Shown here in pieces: positions 7,258 to 17,335 of a stretch of DNA of 64,000 bases. Source of the DNA: Streptomyces sp. NBC_00440 (GTDB lineage Bacteria > Actinomycetota > Actinomycetes > Streptomycetales > Streptomycetaceae); the NCBI RefSeq assembly GCF_036014215.1, contig NZ_CP107921.1:2799501-2863500 (forward strand). The letters run 5' to 3'. Both the position numbers and the translations under genes were made by a program. The notes under the pieces were generated by a model. It was not told where the DNA came from and searched no databases. It saw nothing but the letters and a program-made list of their open reading frames with translations. Position 1 is the stretch's first letter, and each line of letters starts with the position of its first letter.

Positions 7258-9069
7258 GTGAACGGAACCCCTGAAGGACCGTCTCCGGTGCCGGGATCCG
7301 TCCGGCCACCGGTCACGGAGCGTCAGACCGTCGGCCGTACCGCAGCCGAGCTGCACGACTACCGCGCCGCCTTCAACACCGCACGGCTCGGTATGGCCGT
7401 CGTCGACCGCGAGGGACTGGTCGTCTCCGCCAATGCCGCGCTCGGCGGACTGCTCGGCACCGAGCCCGCCGCGCTGGCCAGGCAGGCCGCGGCCTGCCTC
7501 GTGGACCTCGCGGCGGACACCCGCACCTGGTACGCGTACCGCGAGGTCCTCCGGGGCCGCCGCTCCAGTTTCCGCTGCACCCGCCGCCTCAAGCACGCCG
7601 ACGGCCACTCGCTCTGGGCGGAGGTCAGTGTCGCCCCCTTCCCCGACAGCTCCCAGGTGCTGCTCTCGGTCGCCGACGTCAGCGACCGGCGTGAACTGCG
7701 GGCCAGGCTGCGCCACCTCCAGATGCACGACCCGGTGACCCGGCTGCCCAACCGCACCCTGTTCTTCGAGCGGCTGTCCGCGGCGCTCGACCCATCGGCG
7801 TGCGACCAGCCGGGCACCGGCCGGATCGGGCTCTGCTACCTGGACCTCGACGGCTTCAAGGCCGTCAACGACACACTCGGCCACCGCTTCGGCGACCGGC
7901 TGCTCGGTGTCGTCGCCGCCCGGCTGACCCACTGCGCCGACCAGTCCGGCTACGGAGGCGGCACCGGCCATCTGGTCGCCAGACTCGGCGGCGACGAATT
8001 CGCCCTCCTCGTCGAGGACTCCACCGGTACGGACCAGCTCACCGATCTGGCGGCGTCCGTACTGGCCGCGCTCCAGGAGCCGTTCGACCTCGGCGGCCAG
8101 CGGCTCTCGGTGTCCGCGTCGATCGGAGTGGTGGAGCGGCTCACCGACGGCACCACCGCCACCGGCCTGATGCAGGACGCCGACACCACGCTGTACTGGG
8201 CGAAGGCGGACGGCAAGGGACGCTGGACGCTCTTCGACCCGGAGCGCAACGCCCACCGGATGACCCGGCAGGCGCTCTCGTCCACCCTGCGGCCCGCAGT
8301 GGACGACGGTGAATTCGTGCTGGAGTACCAGCCGCTGGTGGATCTGGCGGACGGGGAGCTCAAAGGGGTGGAGGCGCTGGTGCGCTGGGACCACCCGCAG
8401 TTCGGCCGGCTGACGCCGAACCGGTTCATCGGGCTGGCCGAGGAGGACGGCTCGATCGTCCAGCTCGGCGCGTGGGTGCTGCGCACCGCCTGCCGGCAGG
8501 CGAGGGCCTGGCAGCTCGAACACCCCACCCGACCACCGCTGTTCGTGAGCGTCAACATCGCCGTACGGCAGGTGTGGGACTCGGATCTGGTGGCCGACGT
8601 CGCCGGGATTCTCGCCGAGACCGGTCTCGCGCCCGACCTGCTCCAGCTGGAACTGACCGAGTCGGCGGTGATGGGTTCCGCGGGACGCCCCCTCCAGGCG
8701 CTCCAGGACCTCAGCGACATGGGCGTGCAGATCGCGATCGACGACTTCGGCACCGGCTACTCGAACCTCGCGTATCTGAGCCGGCTGCCGGTGTCCGTAC
8801 TGAAGCTGGACGGGTCGTTCGTACGCGGATTCCGCTACGACGCGGGAGCGCACCCGAACCCGGCCGACGAGATGATCGTCGAGGCGCTGGTCCAGCTCGC
8901 GCACCGGCTGGGGCTCACGGTCACGGCGGAGTGCGTGGAGACCGCGGGGCAGGCGACGCGGCTGCGCAGGATCGGCTGCGACACCGGGCAGGGCTATCTG
9001 TACTCACGGGCGGTGGCCCCGGAGGAAATCGGCGCCCTGGTGGCGGGTGCGTCCGCGCGGCGAGGCTGA
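7258..9069 (+). CDS. PAS-GGDEF-EAL cyclic-di-GMP turnover protein
   Basis: 603 residues from GTG 7258, preceded by gggag. Domain order: a PAS domain (~30-150; FNTARLGMAVVDREGLVVSANAA), a diguanylate cyclase domain with an intact GGDEF (244-248), and an EAL phosphodiesterase domain with EAL at 372-374, the QLELTES acid cluster and DDFGTGYSN loop. Catalytic residues of both halves appear intact, so the protein could make or break cyclic-di-GMP, probably with one activity dominating under PAS control. No membrane segment is evident, so it should be cytosolic. In Streptomyces such proteins act on BldD-dependent development; whether this one does is inference. Similar in layout to RmdA/CdgA-type proteins. 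A bidirectional terminator separates it from the convergent oxidoreductase gene. Confidence 0.92.
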   Translation: MNGTPEGPSPVPGSVRPPVTERQTVGRTAAELHDYRAAFNTARLGMAVVDREGLVVSANAALGGLLGTEPAALARQAAACLVDLAADTRTWYAYREVLRGRRSSFRCTRRLKHADGHSLWAEVSVAPFPDSSQVLLSVADVSDRRELRARLRHLQMHDPVTRLPNRTLFFERLSAALDPSACDQPGTGRIGLCYLDLDGFKAVNDTLGHRFGDRLLGVVAARLTHCADQSGYGGGTGHLVARLGGDEFALLVEDSTGTDQLTDLAASVLAALQEPFDLGGQRLSVSASIGVVERLTDGTTATGLMQDADTTLYWAKADGKGRWTLFDPERNAHRMTRQALSSTLRPAVDDGEFVLEYQPLVDLADGELKGVEALVRWDHPQFGRLTPNRFIGLAEEDGSIVQLGAWVLRTACRQARAWQLEHPTRPPLFVSVNIAVRQVWDSDLVADVAGILAETGLAPDLLQLELTESAVMGSAGRPLQALQDLSDMGVQIAIDDFGTGYSNLAYLSRLPVSVLKLDGSFVRGFRYDAGAHPNPADEMIVEALVQLAHRLGLTVTAECVETAGQATRLRRIGCDTGQGYLYSRAVAPEEIGALVAGASARRG

Positions 9070-9107
9070 CGGCCGCCACCGGCAACTGCCCACAACTGCC
9101 CGGCAAC

Positions 9108-9148
9108 AGAGGGCGGGTGGTGACCGGCCCGGCCGCCACCCGCCCTCT
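9108..9148. terminator. Bidirectional terminator hairpin
   Basis: A perfect 13-bp inverted repeat (agagggcgggtgg at 9108-9120 and its complement at 9136-9148) lies between the convergent GGDEF/EAL and luciferase-like genes. Confidence 0.75.
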
Positions 9149-9164
9149 CCCGCGCTGGGCCGCT

Positions 9165-10232
<1,068 letters not shown>

Positions 10233-10393
10233 CGCGCTGGGCCTTTCTGGTTGTCGGCCAGGTACAGCCGCAGCAACAGGGGACGGTCTCCGGTTATTCC
10301 CGCACCGCTACCGGGCGGGCCATGACCGCCGGGGCCCCACCCGCCCGGTTCACGTCCGCCGGAGTCATGTCCACCGGAGTCATGTCTACCGGT

Positions 10394-11119
10394 TCACGTC
10401 CGGTCCGTCCGGGCGAAGAGCTTCCCGAGCCGCTCCCCGGGGACCTTCCGGTCGGCCAGCCGCAGCCCCTCCCACACGGACACCTGGTTCGCGGTGAGCA
10501 CCGGCTTGCCCAGGACCTGCTCCAGCTCCTGCACATACGCCGCCGTGTGCAGCGCGGTGTCGGGCAGCAGCAGCACCTCCGCGGAGGGATGGTCCCCGGA
10601 CAGCGCCAGTTCGATGACCTCGTCCCGGCCCCAGGTGCCGACCTCGGCCGCGGTGATGATGCCGCTGCCGCGGGTCGCCGTGACCTCCACACCCGCACCC
10701 TTCAGGAAGGCGGCGAAGTAGGCCGCGACGTCCTCCGGGTACGTCGCGGCGATGGCGACCTTCTTCACACCGAGGTACTGGATCGCGTGCGCGAAGGCGA
10801 AGGACGTACTGGACGCGGGCATTCCGGCCGCCCGTGCCAGGTCCCTGACCTGTTTCTGCGCCCCGTCCCAGCCGTAGACGAAGCTGCCACTCGTACATGC
10901 CCACACCACTGCCTCGGCCCCGGCGAGCCGCAGCTCCTCGACGCCTGCCGCGAGCCGGTCCGCCGCGCCCATCTCGATGAGCGCGTCCACCCGGTGCGCG
11001 TCCTCGCCGATGTCGGTGTGGACGACGGACAGTCTCACGTCGGACGCCAGGAGCTGCTCGATGCGCTCGTAGTCGTCCTCCGCGGAATGCCCCGGGTAAA
11101 GGAACCCGACCGCTGTCAT
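10394..11119 (-). CDS. Asp/Glu racemase-superfamily enzyme lacking second cysteine
   Basis: 241 residues. The start is the ATG at 11119, overlapping the previous gene's TGA by 4 nt, so the pair is translationally coupled. The family includes maleate cis-trans isomerase, arylmalonate decarboxylase, EutA and Asp/Glu racemases. The first catalytic-loop cysteine is present (C75 in WACTSGSF) and the closing TANQVSVWEGLRL matches its neighbour's SANQVTMWAALR. The second catalytic cysteine is missing: the equivalent of ISCTN in the neighbour is LPDTA, with D187 in place of Cys. Two-base racemase or isomerase chemistry therefore looks unlikely; a one-cysteine decarboxylase/isomerase, or a partner subunit of the intact paralogue, fits better. 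Followed by three short imperfect repeats (ccggagtcatgtc) at about 10358-10390. Confidence 0.85.
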   Translation of the reverse strand: MTAVGFLYPGHSAEDDYERIEQLLASDVRLSVVHTDIGEDAHRVDALIEMGAADRLAAGVEELRLAGAEAVVWACTSGSFVYGWDGAQKQVRDLARAAGMPASSTSFAFAHAIQYLGVKKVAIAATYPEDVAAYFAAFLKGAGVEVTATRGSGIITAAEVGTWGRDEVIELALSGDHPSAEVLLLPDTALHTAAYVQELEQVLGKPVLTANQVSVWEGLRLADRKVPGERLGKLFARTDRT

Positions 11120-11952
11120 GTCCAGCCTCCCTGCTCTTCGGGCGGATCTTCTGCCACTGCGCTGGCGGGCTCCGGCGCGGACAGGGGTGCCGGTGCCGGC
11201 TCGGGTACGGGCGTGGGCGCGGACTCGATCAGCAGCCGCTGGTACGGACCGACGGCGTGGGCACCGATACAGCGCAGCGCCGCCCACATCGTGACCTGGT
11301 TCGCCGAAAGCACCGGCATCCGCAGCTCCGCTTCGAGCTGCGGGATCACGTCGTACGTCGGAAGGTTGGTACAGCTGATGAAGAGTGCGTCCGCCGAACC
11401 GATCACCGCCTGTCGAGCCATGTCCACCACATCGCGGTACGGGACCTTCCAGATGTGTCTGGTGAGACCGAGAAAGGCCCGCCCGGTGACGACTGTCCCC
11501 GCTTCGCCGAGGTATTCCTCCAGGGAGGACGTCACAGATTCAGTGTAGGGCGTGACCAGCGCGATCCGCCGGACCCCGAGCTCCCGGAAAGCCTCCAGGA
11601 GAGCGCCCGACGTGGTGATCGACGGCAGATCGCTCGCCGCCGTCATCGCGGTGCACATGGCCCGTTCTCCGGCTACTCCGCCGACGAAGCTGCCGCTGGT
11701 GCAGGCGTACGCCACGACCTGCGGGGCGACCGCGCCCAGTGCACGGACCGCCTCGCGGAGCGTCTCGTGTTCACTGACCAGCCGGGCGAGATCCAGGGAG
11801 ACTTCGACCGGTACGAAGGGGGTACGCGTCAGGTGGAGCGAGACGTCGTCCGGCACCCACCGCCACAGCTCCCTGTCGAGAGCGAAGTCAAAAGGGGCGA
11901 CGACACCCACACCGCGTTGTGGCTGTGGTCCGCCGAGGAAGGAGATGTCCAT
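11116..11952 (-). CDS. Maleate isomerase-like Asp/Glu racemase-superfamily enzyme
   Basis: 278 residues, with both signature cysteines: C84 in YACTSGSF and C194 in FISCTNLPT, the arrangement of maleate cis-trans isomerase and the EutA protein of ectoine loci. It therefore probably catalyses proton transfer or cis-trans isomerisation on a dicarboxylate-like compound. The C-terminal ~35 residues are a Pro/Ala/Glu-rich tail (PTPVPEPAPAPLSAPEPAS) outside the fold. It is first of a two-gene unit with the one-cysteine paralogue and diverges from the 2-hydroxyacid dehydrogenase; the 151-bp gap likely holds both promoters. No strong ribosome-binding site precedes the ATG, so a leaderless transcript is possible. 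Substrate unknown; context suggests a step in degrading whatever the Ehu-type importer brings in. Confidence 0.86.
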   Translation of the reverse strand: MDISFLGGPQPQRGVGVVAPFDFALDRELWRWVPDDVSLHLTRTPFVPVEVSLDLARLVSEHETLREAVRALGAVAPQVVAYACTSGSFVGGVAGERAMCTAMTAASDLPSITTSGALLEAFRELGVRRIALVTPYTESVTSSLEEYLGEAGTVVTGRAFLGLTRHIWKVPYRDVVDMARQAVIGSADALFISCTNLPTYDVIPQLEAELRMPVLSANQVTMWAALRCIGAHAVGPYQRLLIESAPTPVPEPAPAPLSAPEPASAVAEDPPEEQGGWT

Positions 11953-12103
11953 TACTGCCCCCCAAGTGATGTGGGTGAGGCCGCTGTGCTTCTGCTGTCG
12001 ACGGTAGGGTCACGGTGCGAGCCCGGTCAATCCGTACATGTCAGACGTTGCAATGTGCTTACTCCGACGAAACCCGACCGCCTCCTGTCGAAGGACCGCG
12101 CAG

Positions 12104-13075
12104 ATGCCCGAACCCGCTGCACAGAGCGCTGAACCGACCCTTCTCGTGCTGGACGCCGACCCCCCTCCGCGCCTCGGGAAACTTGCCGGCCGGGCGAACA
12201 TCGTGCACGCCGACGCCCACACCCTCGGCGACCAACTCCCCTACGCGGACGTATTGCTGGTCTGGGACTTCCTCTCCGACGCGGTCCGCAGAGCGTGGCC
12301 GGGCGAGGGTCCGCGCCCCCGCTGGGTGCATACCGCGAGCGCCGGGGTGGACCACCTCATCTCCCCCGAACTGGCCGCTTCGGACACCGTGGTCACCAAT
12401 GCCCGCGGGATCTTCGACCAGCCGATCGCGGAGTATGTCGCGGGCCTCGTCCTCGCCTTCGCCAAGGACCTCCCCGGCACGCTGGAGCTCCAGCGCCGGC
12501 GGCGCTGGCAGCACCGTGAGACCCGTCGCGTCGCCGGGACGCGGGCGGTGGTGGTCGGGTCGGGGCCCATCGGCCGGGCGATCACCACCACGCTGAAGGC
12601 GCTCGGGGTGCGGGTGGCGCTGGTCGGACGGACCGCGCGCGGTCAGGTGCACGGCCAGGACGAGCTCGATCTGCTGCTGCCCCGCGCCGACTGGGTGGTC
12701 TGCGCCGCGCCGCTCACCGACGCCACCCGCGGCATGTTCGACGCGCACGCCTTCGGCACCATGCAGCCGTCCGCGCACTTCATCAACGTGGGGCGCGGAG
12801 CGCTCGTCGTCGAGGACGACCTGGCCGAGGCGCTCGGGAAGCGCTGGCTGGCCGGCGCGGCGCTCGATGTCTTCGCGGAGGAGCCGCTGCCCTCCGGCAG
12901 CCCGCTCTGGGACGTCCCCGACCTGGTGATCTCGCCGCACATGAGCGGCGACACCGTGGGCTGGCGCGACGACCTCGGCGAGCAGTTCCTCGATCTGTAC
13001 GACAAGTGGGCGAACGGGGAGCCCCTGCCGAACGTGGTCGATAAGAAACGTGGGTACGTCCACAGCCATGACTGA
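12104..13075 (+). CDS. D-2-hydroxyacid dehydrogenase
   Basis: 323 residues from ATG 12104, preceded by aagga at 8 bases' distance; an upstream in-frame ATG at 12038 lacks such a site. The NAD-binding signature is VVVGSGPIGRAITTTLKALGV, a GxGxxG variant, followed by INVGRGALVVEDDLAEAL (the Arg of the catalytic triad region), DVFAEEPLPSGSPLW (Glu) and ISPHMSGDTVGW (catalytic His). This matches the 2-hydroxyacid/phosphoglycerate dehydrogenase family. It would interconvert a 2-keto acid and a D-2-hydroxy acid in the cytosol using NAD(P)H. Its last 8 nt overlap the amidase start, so the two are coupled. Together with the divergent racemase-type genes it forms a candidate pathway core. Confidence 0.9.
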   Translation: MPEPAAQSAEPTLLVLDADPPPRLGKLAGRANIVHADAHTLGDQLPYADVLLVWDFLSDAVRRAWPGEGPRPRWVHTASAGVDHLISPELAASDTVVTNARGIFDQPIAEYVAGLVLAFAKDLPGTLELQRRRRWQHRETRRVAGTRAVVVGSGPIGRAITTTLKALGVRVALVGRTARGQVHGQDELDLLLPRADWVVCAAPLTDATRGMFDAHAFGTMQPSAHFINVGRGALVVEDDLAEALGKRWLAGAALDVFAEEPLPSGSPLWDVPDLVISPHMSGDTVGWRDDLGEQFLDLYDKWANGEPLPNVVDKKRGYVHSHD

Positions 13076-14465
13076 GCTCTGCGACCTCACCGCCCGACAA
13101 CTCCTGGCCGGTTACCGGAAGAGCAGCTTCACCCCGGTCGACGTGGCCCGCGCCGTGCTGCAGAGGGCCGAGGTGGTCCAGCCCGAAGTGAACGCCTTCG
13201 TCCGGATCGACTCGGCCGCCGCCCTGGAACAGGCCGCGGCGTCGGCGGCGCGCTGGCGCGCGGGAGAGCCGCAGGGGCTGCTGGACGGTGTGCCGGTCAC
13301 GGTCAAGGACATCCTGCTGCTGCGCGGGGAGCCGACGCTGCGCGGGTCGAGGACCGTACGGCCGGACGGGAGCTGGGACGAGGACGCGCCGTCGGTGGCC
13401 CGGCTGCGGGAGCACGGCGCGGTCTTCGTCGGCAAGACGACGACGCCCGAGTTCGGCTGGAAGGGCGTCACCGACTCGCCGCAGCACGGGGTGACCCGCA
13501 ATCCGTACGACACCACCCGCACATCGGGCGGATCGAGCGGCGGGACGGCGGCGGCGGTGGCGCTCGGGGCAGGGCCGATGGGTCTGGGGACGGACGGCGG
13601 GGGCTCGGTCCGCATCCCGGCGTCGTTCTGCGGGATCTTCGGTCTGAAGCCGACGTACGGACGGGTCCCCCTCTATCCGGCGAGCGCCTTCGGGACGCTC
13701 GCGCATGTCGGGCCGATGACCCGGGACGCGGCGGACGCGGCACTGATGATGGATGTGATCAGCGGCCCCGACCCGCGCGACTGGTCGCAGCTGGCCCCGC
13801 CCGACGGCAGCCTGCGCGCCGCTCTCGACGGCGGGGTGAAGGGGCTGCGGATCGCGTACTCGCCGGCCTTCGGCGGCCAGGTCGCGGTCGACCCCGCGGT
13901 GGCGTCGGCGGTCCGGCACGCCGTGAGCCGCCTCGCCGAGCTGGGGGCGTACGTCGAGGAGACCGATCCCGACCTCACCGATCCGGTCGCCGCCTTCCAC
14001 ACCCTGTGGTTCAGCGGGGCTGCCCGGGTGGCGGAGCATCTGAACCGCGAGCAGCGCGAGCTGCTGGACCCGGGTCTGCGGGAGGTCGTCGCGGAGGGCG
14101 AGCGGTACTCGGCGCTGGACTATCTGGCGGCCGTGGACGTACGGATGGAGCTGGGCCGGCGCATGGGCCTCTTCCACCAGCAGTACGACCTGCTGGTCAC
14201 CCCGACCCTGCCGATCACCGCCTTCGAGGCGGGGCTTGAGGCCCCCCGGGACTCGGGGCACCGGCGCTGGACGGGGTGGACCCCGTTCACGTACCCGTTC
14301 AACCTGACCCAGCAGCCCGCGGCCACGGTGCCCTGCGGGACGGACGCGGCGGGACTGCCGGTCGGGGTGCAGCTGGTGGGCGCACGCCACGCGGACGCGG
14401 TGGTACTGCGGGCCGCTCACACGCTGTACGAGGCGGGGGTGGCCGCAGGGGTGGCCGCTCCGTAA
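13068..14465 (+). CDS. Amidase-signature family hydrolase
   Basis: 465 residues from ATG 13068, inside the end of the dehydrogenase gene. The Ser-cisSer-Lys triad is visible: Lys in VTVKDILLL (about residue 80), then the Gly/Ser-rich signature [16 protein letters not shown] with two serines, followed by [23 protein letters not shown], the family hallmark. Full-length for the family, so probably active. It should hydrolyse a linear or aromatic amide to acid plus ammonia, or an N-carbamoyl compound; the substrate cannot be read from the sequence. It could also be annotated as a GatA-like protein, but the absence of gatB/gatC neighbours and the catabolic setting argue against a translation role. 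The convergent DUF3830 gene ends 20 bp beyond, with no evident terminator. Confidence 0.9.
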   Translation: MTELCDLTARQLLAGYRKSSFTPVDVARAVLQRAEVVQPEVNAFVRIDSAAALEQAAASAARWRAGEPQGLLDGVPVTVKDILLLRGEPTLRGSRTVRPDGSWDEDAPSVARLREHGAVFVGKTTTPEFGWKGVTDSPQHGVTRNPYDTTRTSGGSSGGTAAAVALGAGPMGLGTDGGGSVRIPASFCGIFGLKPTYGRVPLYPASAFGTLAHVGPMTRDAADAALMMDVISGPDPRDWSQLAPPDGSLRAALDGGVKGLRIAYSPAFGGQVAVDPAVASAVRHAVSRLAELGAYVEETDPDLTDPVAAFHTLWFSGAARVAEHLNREQRELLDPGLREVVAEGERYSALDYLAAVDVRMELGRRMGLFHQQYDLLVTPTLPITAFEAGLEAPRDSGHRRWTGWTPFTYPFNLTQQPAATVPCGTDAAGLPVGVQLVGARHADAVVLRAAHTLYEAGVAAGVAAP

Positions 14466-14485
14466 CGCACGCCCCCGGAAGGGAC

Positions 14486-14986
14486 CTACGCCCGGCGGAA
14501 GTTGAGCGTTTCGCCCGTCGCGCCGGACCGCCAGAGGTCCTGGCACGCGTCCGCCATCCGGTCGAGCCCGTCCACCACCGTGCCCCACACGATCCCCGGC
14601 ACCCAGCCGGTGTCCCCGTTGATGAGCAGATTGTTCCGCTCGTAGAACAGGGCCAGGTCGACCACCGTGGTACGCCCGCGGTGGTCGGCCGCCGTCTCGT
14701 ATCCGTACGAATCCGTCCCCAACACCGTCTCGGAGAAGGTGAAGTAGCACAGATCCCCCGGAATGGGGGTGACCGTCGGGTTCTCCAGTGGTGGCTCCTG
14801 CGGCGCGAAGCCGGGGACCAGGGTGTAGATCTCGTTGCGCGCGTACTTCGCGTGATAGACGTCCCCGCCCAGCGGGAGCGCGTCCCACACCGCCGCACAG
14901 GTCACCGGCGCCTTGTCGTCGAGGAGCTTCGCCGTGCAGCTCACACCGCGCTTGTCGAGGGACAGTTCCACGAATCGATCGCTCAT
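14486..14986 (-). CDS. DUF3830 family protein (cyclophilin-like fold)
   Basis: 166 residues. The run CTAKLLDDKAPVTCAAVWDALPLGGDVYHAKYARNEIY is split by the usual DUF3830 pattern of a substrate-like loop followed by an aromatic-rich strand, and the closing part (LINGDTGWVPGIVWGTVVDG) also fits. Members adopt a cyclophilin-like barrel; no catalytic function is established. DUF3830 genes commonly accompany maleate isomerase-like enzymes, amidases and dehydrogenases, as here, which suggests a conserved accessory enzyme of that pathway. It diverges from the ABC binding-protein gene; the 107-bp gap contains an inverted copy of a 9-mer also found in the other divergent promoter region of this cluster. 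Confidence 0.85.
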   Translation of the reverse strand: MSDRFVELSLDKRGVSCTAKLLDDKAPVTCAAVWDALPLGGDVYHAKYARNEIYTLVPGFAPQEPPLENPTVTPIPGDLCYFTFSETVLGTDSYGYETAADHRGRTTVVDLALFYERNNLLINGDTGWVPGIVWGTVVDGLDRMADACQDLWRSGATGETLNFRRA

Positions 14987-15093
14987 CCCCCCATGGTTTC
15001 CCCCTGGGCCCCCACGCGGTCAAGGCCGCCTCTCCGTACGAGGGGCTGAAATTGACCGGCATACCTCGGCTTGGGGCGGGTAGCCGCGCGCCC

Positions 15094-16017
15094 ATGGCTT
15101 CACCACCAGGGAACGACTCAGGAAGCACCACAAGACGCCTCATTCGCCCCATCGAGACCATACGCCGCCGTTCACTGCTGCTCGGCATGGCGGGTCTGGG
15201 CGCCGCGGGGGCGCTCGGGGCAGCCGGCTGCGCCCGGGTACCGACCGGAGACACCCTCGCCAGGCTCAAGTCGCAGGGCACGGTCAGGCTCGGCATCGCG
15301 GGTGAGGTGCCGTACGGGTACATCAATGAGCAGGGGGACTTCACCGGCGAGGCCGTGGAACTCGCGAAGATCATCTTCAAACGGCTCGGTGTCGGCCATG
15401 TTCAACCAGTGGCAACGGACTTCGCCTCTCTCATACCCGGGCTCAACTCGCAGCAGTTCGACTGCGTTTCGGCCGGTATGTACATCAACAAGGACCGCTG
15501 CCAGCAGGTGATCTTCGCCGATCCCGAGTACCAGATGCTGGATGCCTTCATCGTCCGCAAGGGCAACCCGAAGAACCTCCACACCTACCAGGACTGCGTG
15601 AAGGCCAAGGCGAAGTTCGCCACCGGCACCGCGTACGCCGAGATCGCCTACGCCGTCGCAGCCGGTTACAAGGAGAAGGACATCGTCATTCTCCAGGACC
15701 AGGTGGCAGGTCTGAACGCCGTCGAGTCCGGCCGGGTCGATGTCTTCGCCGGTACCGCGCTGACCGTCCGCGAGGTGGTGAAGAAGAGTCACAAGGCCGA
15801 GTCCACCAAGGCCTTCGCGACCACGATCGACGGCAAGAAGAAGATCGACGGCGGCGGGTTCACCTTCCGCCGCACCGACACCTCACTCCGTGACGCCTTC
15901 AACGTCGAGATCCACAAGATGAAGAAGAGCGGCGAACTCTTCCGGGTGCTGCGGCCGTTCGGCTTCACCAAGGACGAGATGACCACGCTGACGGCCAAGG
16001 AGCTGTGCGCATCATGA
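15094..16017 (+). CDS. ehuB: Amino-acid-type ABC transporter binding protein (EhuB-like)
   Basis: 307 residues. A twin-arginine-like N-terminus (IRRRSLLLGMAGLG) leads to a lipobox-like AAGC with Cys46, so it is probably exported and lipid-anchored. The mature part is a family 3 solute-binding protein: GTVRLGIAGEVPYGYINEQGDFTGEAVELAK split over two strands, the FDCVSAGMYI and DAFIVRKGNP hinge segments, and a long domain 2. It most resembles EhuB, the ectoine/hydroxyectoine binder, though this family also binds other polar amino acids. It is the first gene of a four-gene import operon with ATGA-type overlaps. The aromatic ligand box of true EhuB cannot be verified by eye, so the ligand is open; no ectoine-degrading hydrolase or deacetylase is nearby. 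Confidence 0.82.
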   Translation: MASPPGNDSGSTTRRLIRPIETIRRRSLLLGMAGLGAAGALGAAGCARVPTGDTLARLKSQGTVRLGIAGEVPYGYINEQGDFTGEAVELAKIIFKRLGVGHVQPVATDFASLIPGLNSQQFDCVSAGMYINKDRCQQVIFADPEYQMLDAFIVRKGNPKNLHTYQDCVKAKAKFATGTAYAEIAYAVAAGYKEKDIVILQDQVAGLNAVESGRVDVFAGTALTVREVVKKSHKAESTKAFATTIDGKKKIDGGGFTFRRTDTSLRDAFNVEIHKMKKSGELFRVLRPFGFTKDEMTTLTAKELCAS

Positions 16018-16685
16018 CGTCCGGACTGTGGCAGCACTGGGTGCTTCCGGGCATCTGGATCACCATCCAACTCACCATATACAGCGCCGCTCTGGCCGTC
16101 GTGGTGGCCTTCGGCATCGGCATGGCGCGGTCCCACCGCTCCCGCGTGGTGCGCTTCCTGGCCGGCTTCTACACCGAGATCTTCCGCGGCACCTCCTCGC
16201 TCGTGCTGATGTTCTGGATCTTCTTCGTGCTGCCGAACCTGTTCGGCTGGGCGCTGGTGCCGATGTGGGCCGCGGTGCTGGCCCTGGGCCTCTCGTACGG
16301 GGCATACGGCGCCGAGATCGTCCGCGGCGGGCTGAACGCGGTCGCGCCCGCTCAGCGCGAGGCGGGTGTCGCGCTCAACTTCACCCCGTGGCAGCGGATG
16401 CGGCTGATCCTGCTGCCGCAGGCGATACCCGAGATGATGCCGCCGTTCTCGAACCTGCTGATCGAGCTGCTCAAGGGCACGGCGCTGGTCTCGCTGCTGG
16501 GTGTCGGGGACGTGTCGTTCGCCGCCTACCTGGTGCGGCTCGCCACCCAGGAGAGCTCCAAGATCTACTCCGTGGTCCTGGTCATCTACTTCGTCATCGC
16601 GTTCGTACTCACCCGTGGGATGCGGGCACTTGAGCGCAAGACCCGGGCCAATCTCGGCCTCACGGCCACCGGAGGTGCCCGATGA
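16014..16685 (+). CDS. ehuC: ABC transporter permease, HisMQ type (EhuC-like)
   Basis: 223 residues starting at the ATG that overlaps the binding-protein stop. Four to five hydrophobic helices are visible. The EAA loop that contacts the ATPase is PAQREAGVALNFTPWQRMRLILLPQA, split across residues ~115-140, and LIELLKGTALVSLLGV is the typical HisM/HisQ signature. It should form a heterodimeric channel with the next permease. Polar amino-acid uptake family; the EhuC assignment rests on the operon order binding protein-permease-permease-ATPase and on overall resemblance. Confidence 0.88.
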   Translation: MTSGLWQHWVLPGIWITIQLTIYSAALAVVVAFGIGMARSHRSRVVRFLAGFYTEIFRGTSSLVLMFWIFFVLPNLFGWALVPMWAAVLALGLSYGAYGAEIVRGGLNAVAPAQREAGVALNFTPWQRMRLILLPQAIPEMMPPFSNLLIELLKGTALVSLLGVGDVSFAAYLVRLATQESSKIYSVVLVIYFVIAFVLTRGMRALERKTRANLGLTATGGAR

Positions 16686-17335
16686 ACAGCTGGGACTGGT
16701 CCGCCGTCGCGGACTTCATGCCACGTTTCTGGGACGGGCTGCTCACCACCCTCCGGATTCTGGTGCTCGGCTCGGTGCTCTCCTTCGCGCTGGGTCTGGT
16801 CTGGGCGCTCTGCTACCGCGTGAAGACACGCTTCGTACGGTGGCCGGTGAACTTCATCACCGAGTTCATCCGCAACACCCCCCTGCTGGTGCAGCTGTTC
16901 TTCCTCTTCTTCGTGCTTCCCGAGTGGGGCATCCAGTTCTCCGCGCTGACCACCGGCACGGTCGCGATCGGCGTGCACTACTCGACGTACACCGCCCAGG
17001 TCTACCGGGCCGGCATCGACGCGGTGCCGGTCGGGCAGTGGGAGGCGGCCACCGCGCTCTCCCTGCCCCGCAGCCGCACCTGGACCGCGGTGATACTGCC
17101 GCAGGCGATCCGCCGGGTGCTTCCCGCGCTCGGCAACTACGTCATCGCGATGCTGAAGGACACCCCTCTGGTCGTCGCGATCAGCGTGCTGGACCTGCTG
17201 GGTCAGGCCCGCCTGCAGGGCGGCATGACCTTCCAGTACAACGAGGCGCTCACCGTCGTCGGCGTCGCCTTCATCGTCATCGCCTACCCGGCATCTCTTC
17301 TTGTACGAGCCCTGGAGCGCCGCCTTGTCCGCTGA
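16682..17335 (+). CDS. ehuD: ABC transporter permease, HisMQ type (EhuD-like)
   Basis: 217 residues, start overlapping the preceding stop by 4 nt. HisM-family permease: EFIRNTPLLVQLFFLFFVLPEW is the N-terminal hallmark, GQWEAATALSLPRSRTWTAVILPQAI the ATPase-contact loop, and LKDTPLVVAISVLDLLGQA the membrane-exit segment. Five membrane helices are expected. It pairs with the permease encoded just upstream. Its final codons overlap the ATPase start by 11 nt, consistent with balanced translation of the importer. Confidence 0.88.
   Translation: MNSWDWSAVADFMPRFWDGLLTTLRILVLGSVLSFALGLVWALCYRVKTRFVRWPVNFITEFIRNTPLLVQLFFLFFVLPEWGIQFSALTTGTVAIGVHYSTYTAQVYRAGIDAVPVGQWEAATALSLPRSRTWTAVILPQAIRRVLPALGNYVIAMLKDTPLVVAISVLDLLGQARLQGGMTFQYNEALTVVGVAFIVIAYPASLLVRALERRLVR

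Noticed and set aside
12783..15380. An 865-codon minus-strand frame over the amidase and dehydrogenase
   Set aside because: No recognisable domain and biased composition; the plus-strand genes have clear catalytic motifs and ribosome-binding sites.
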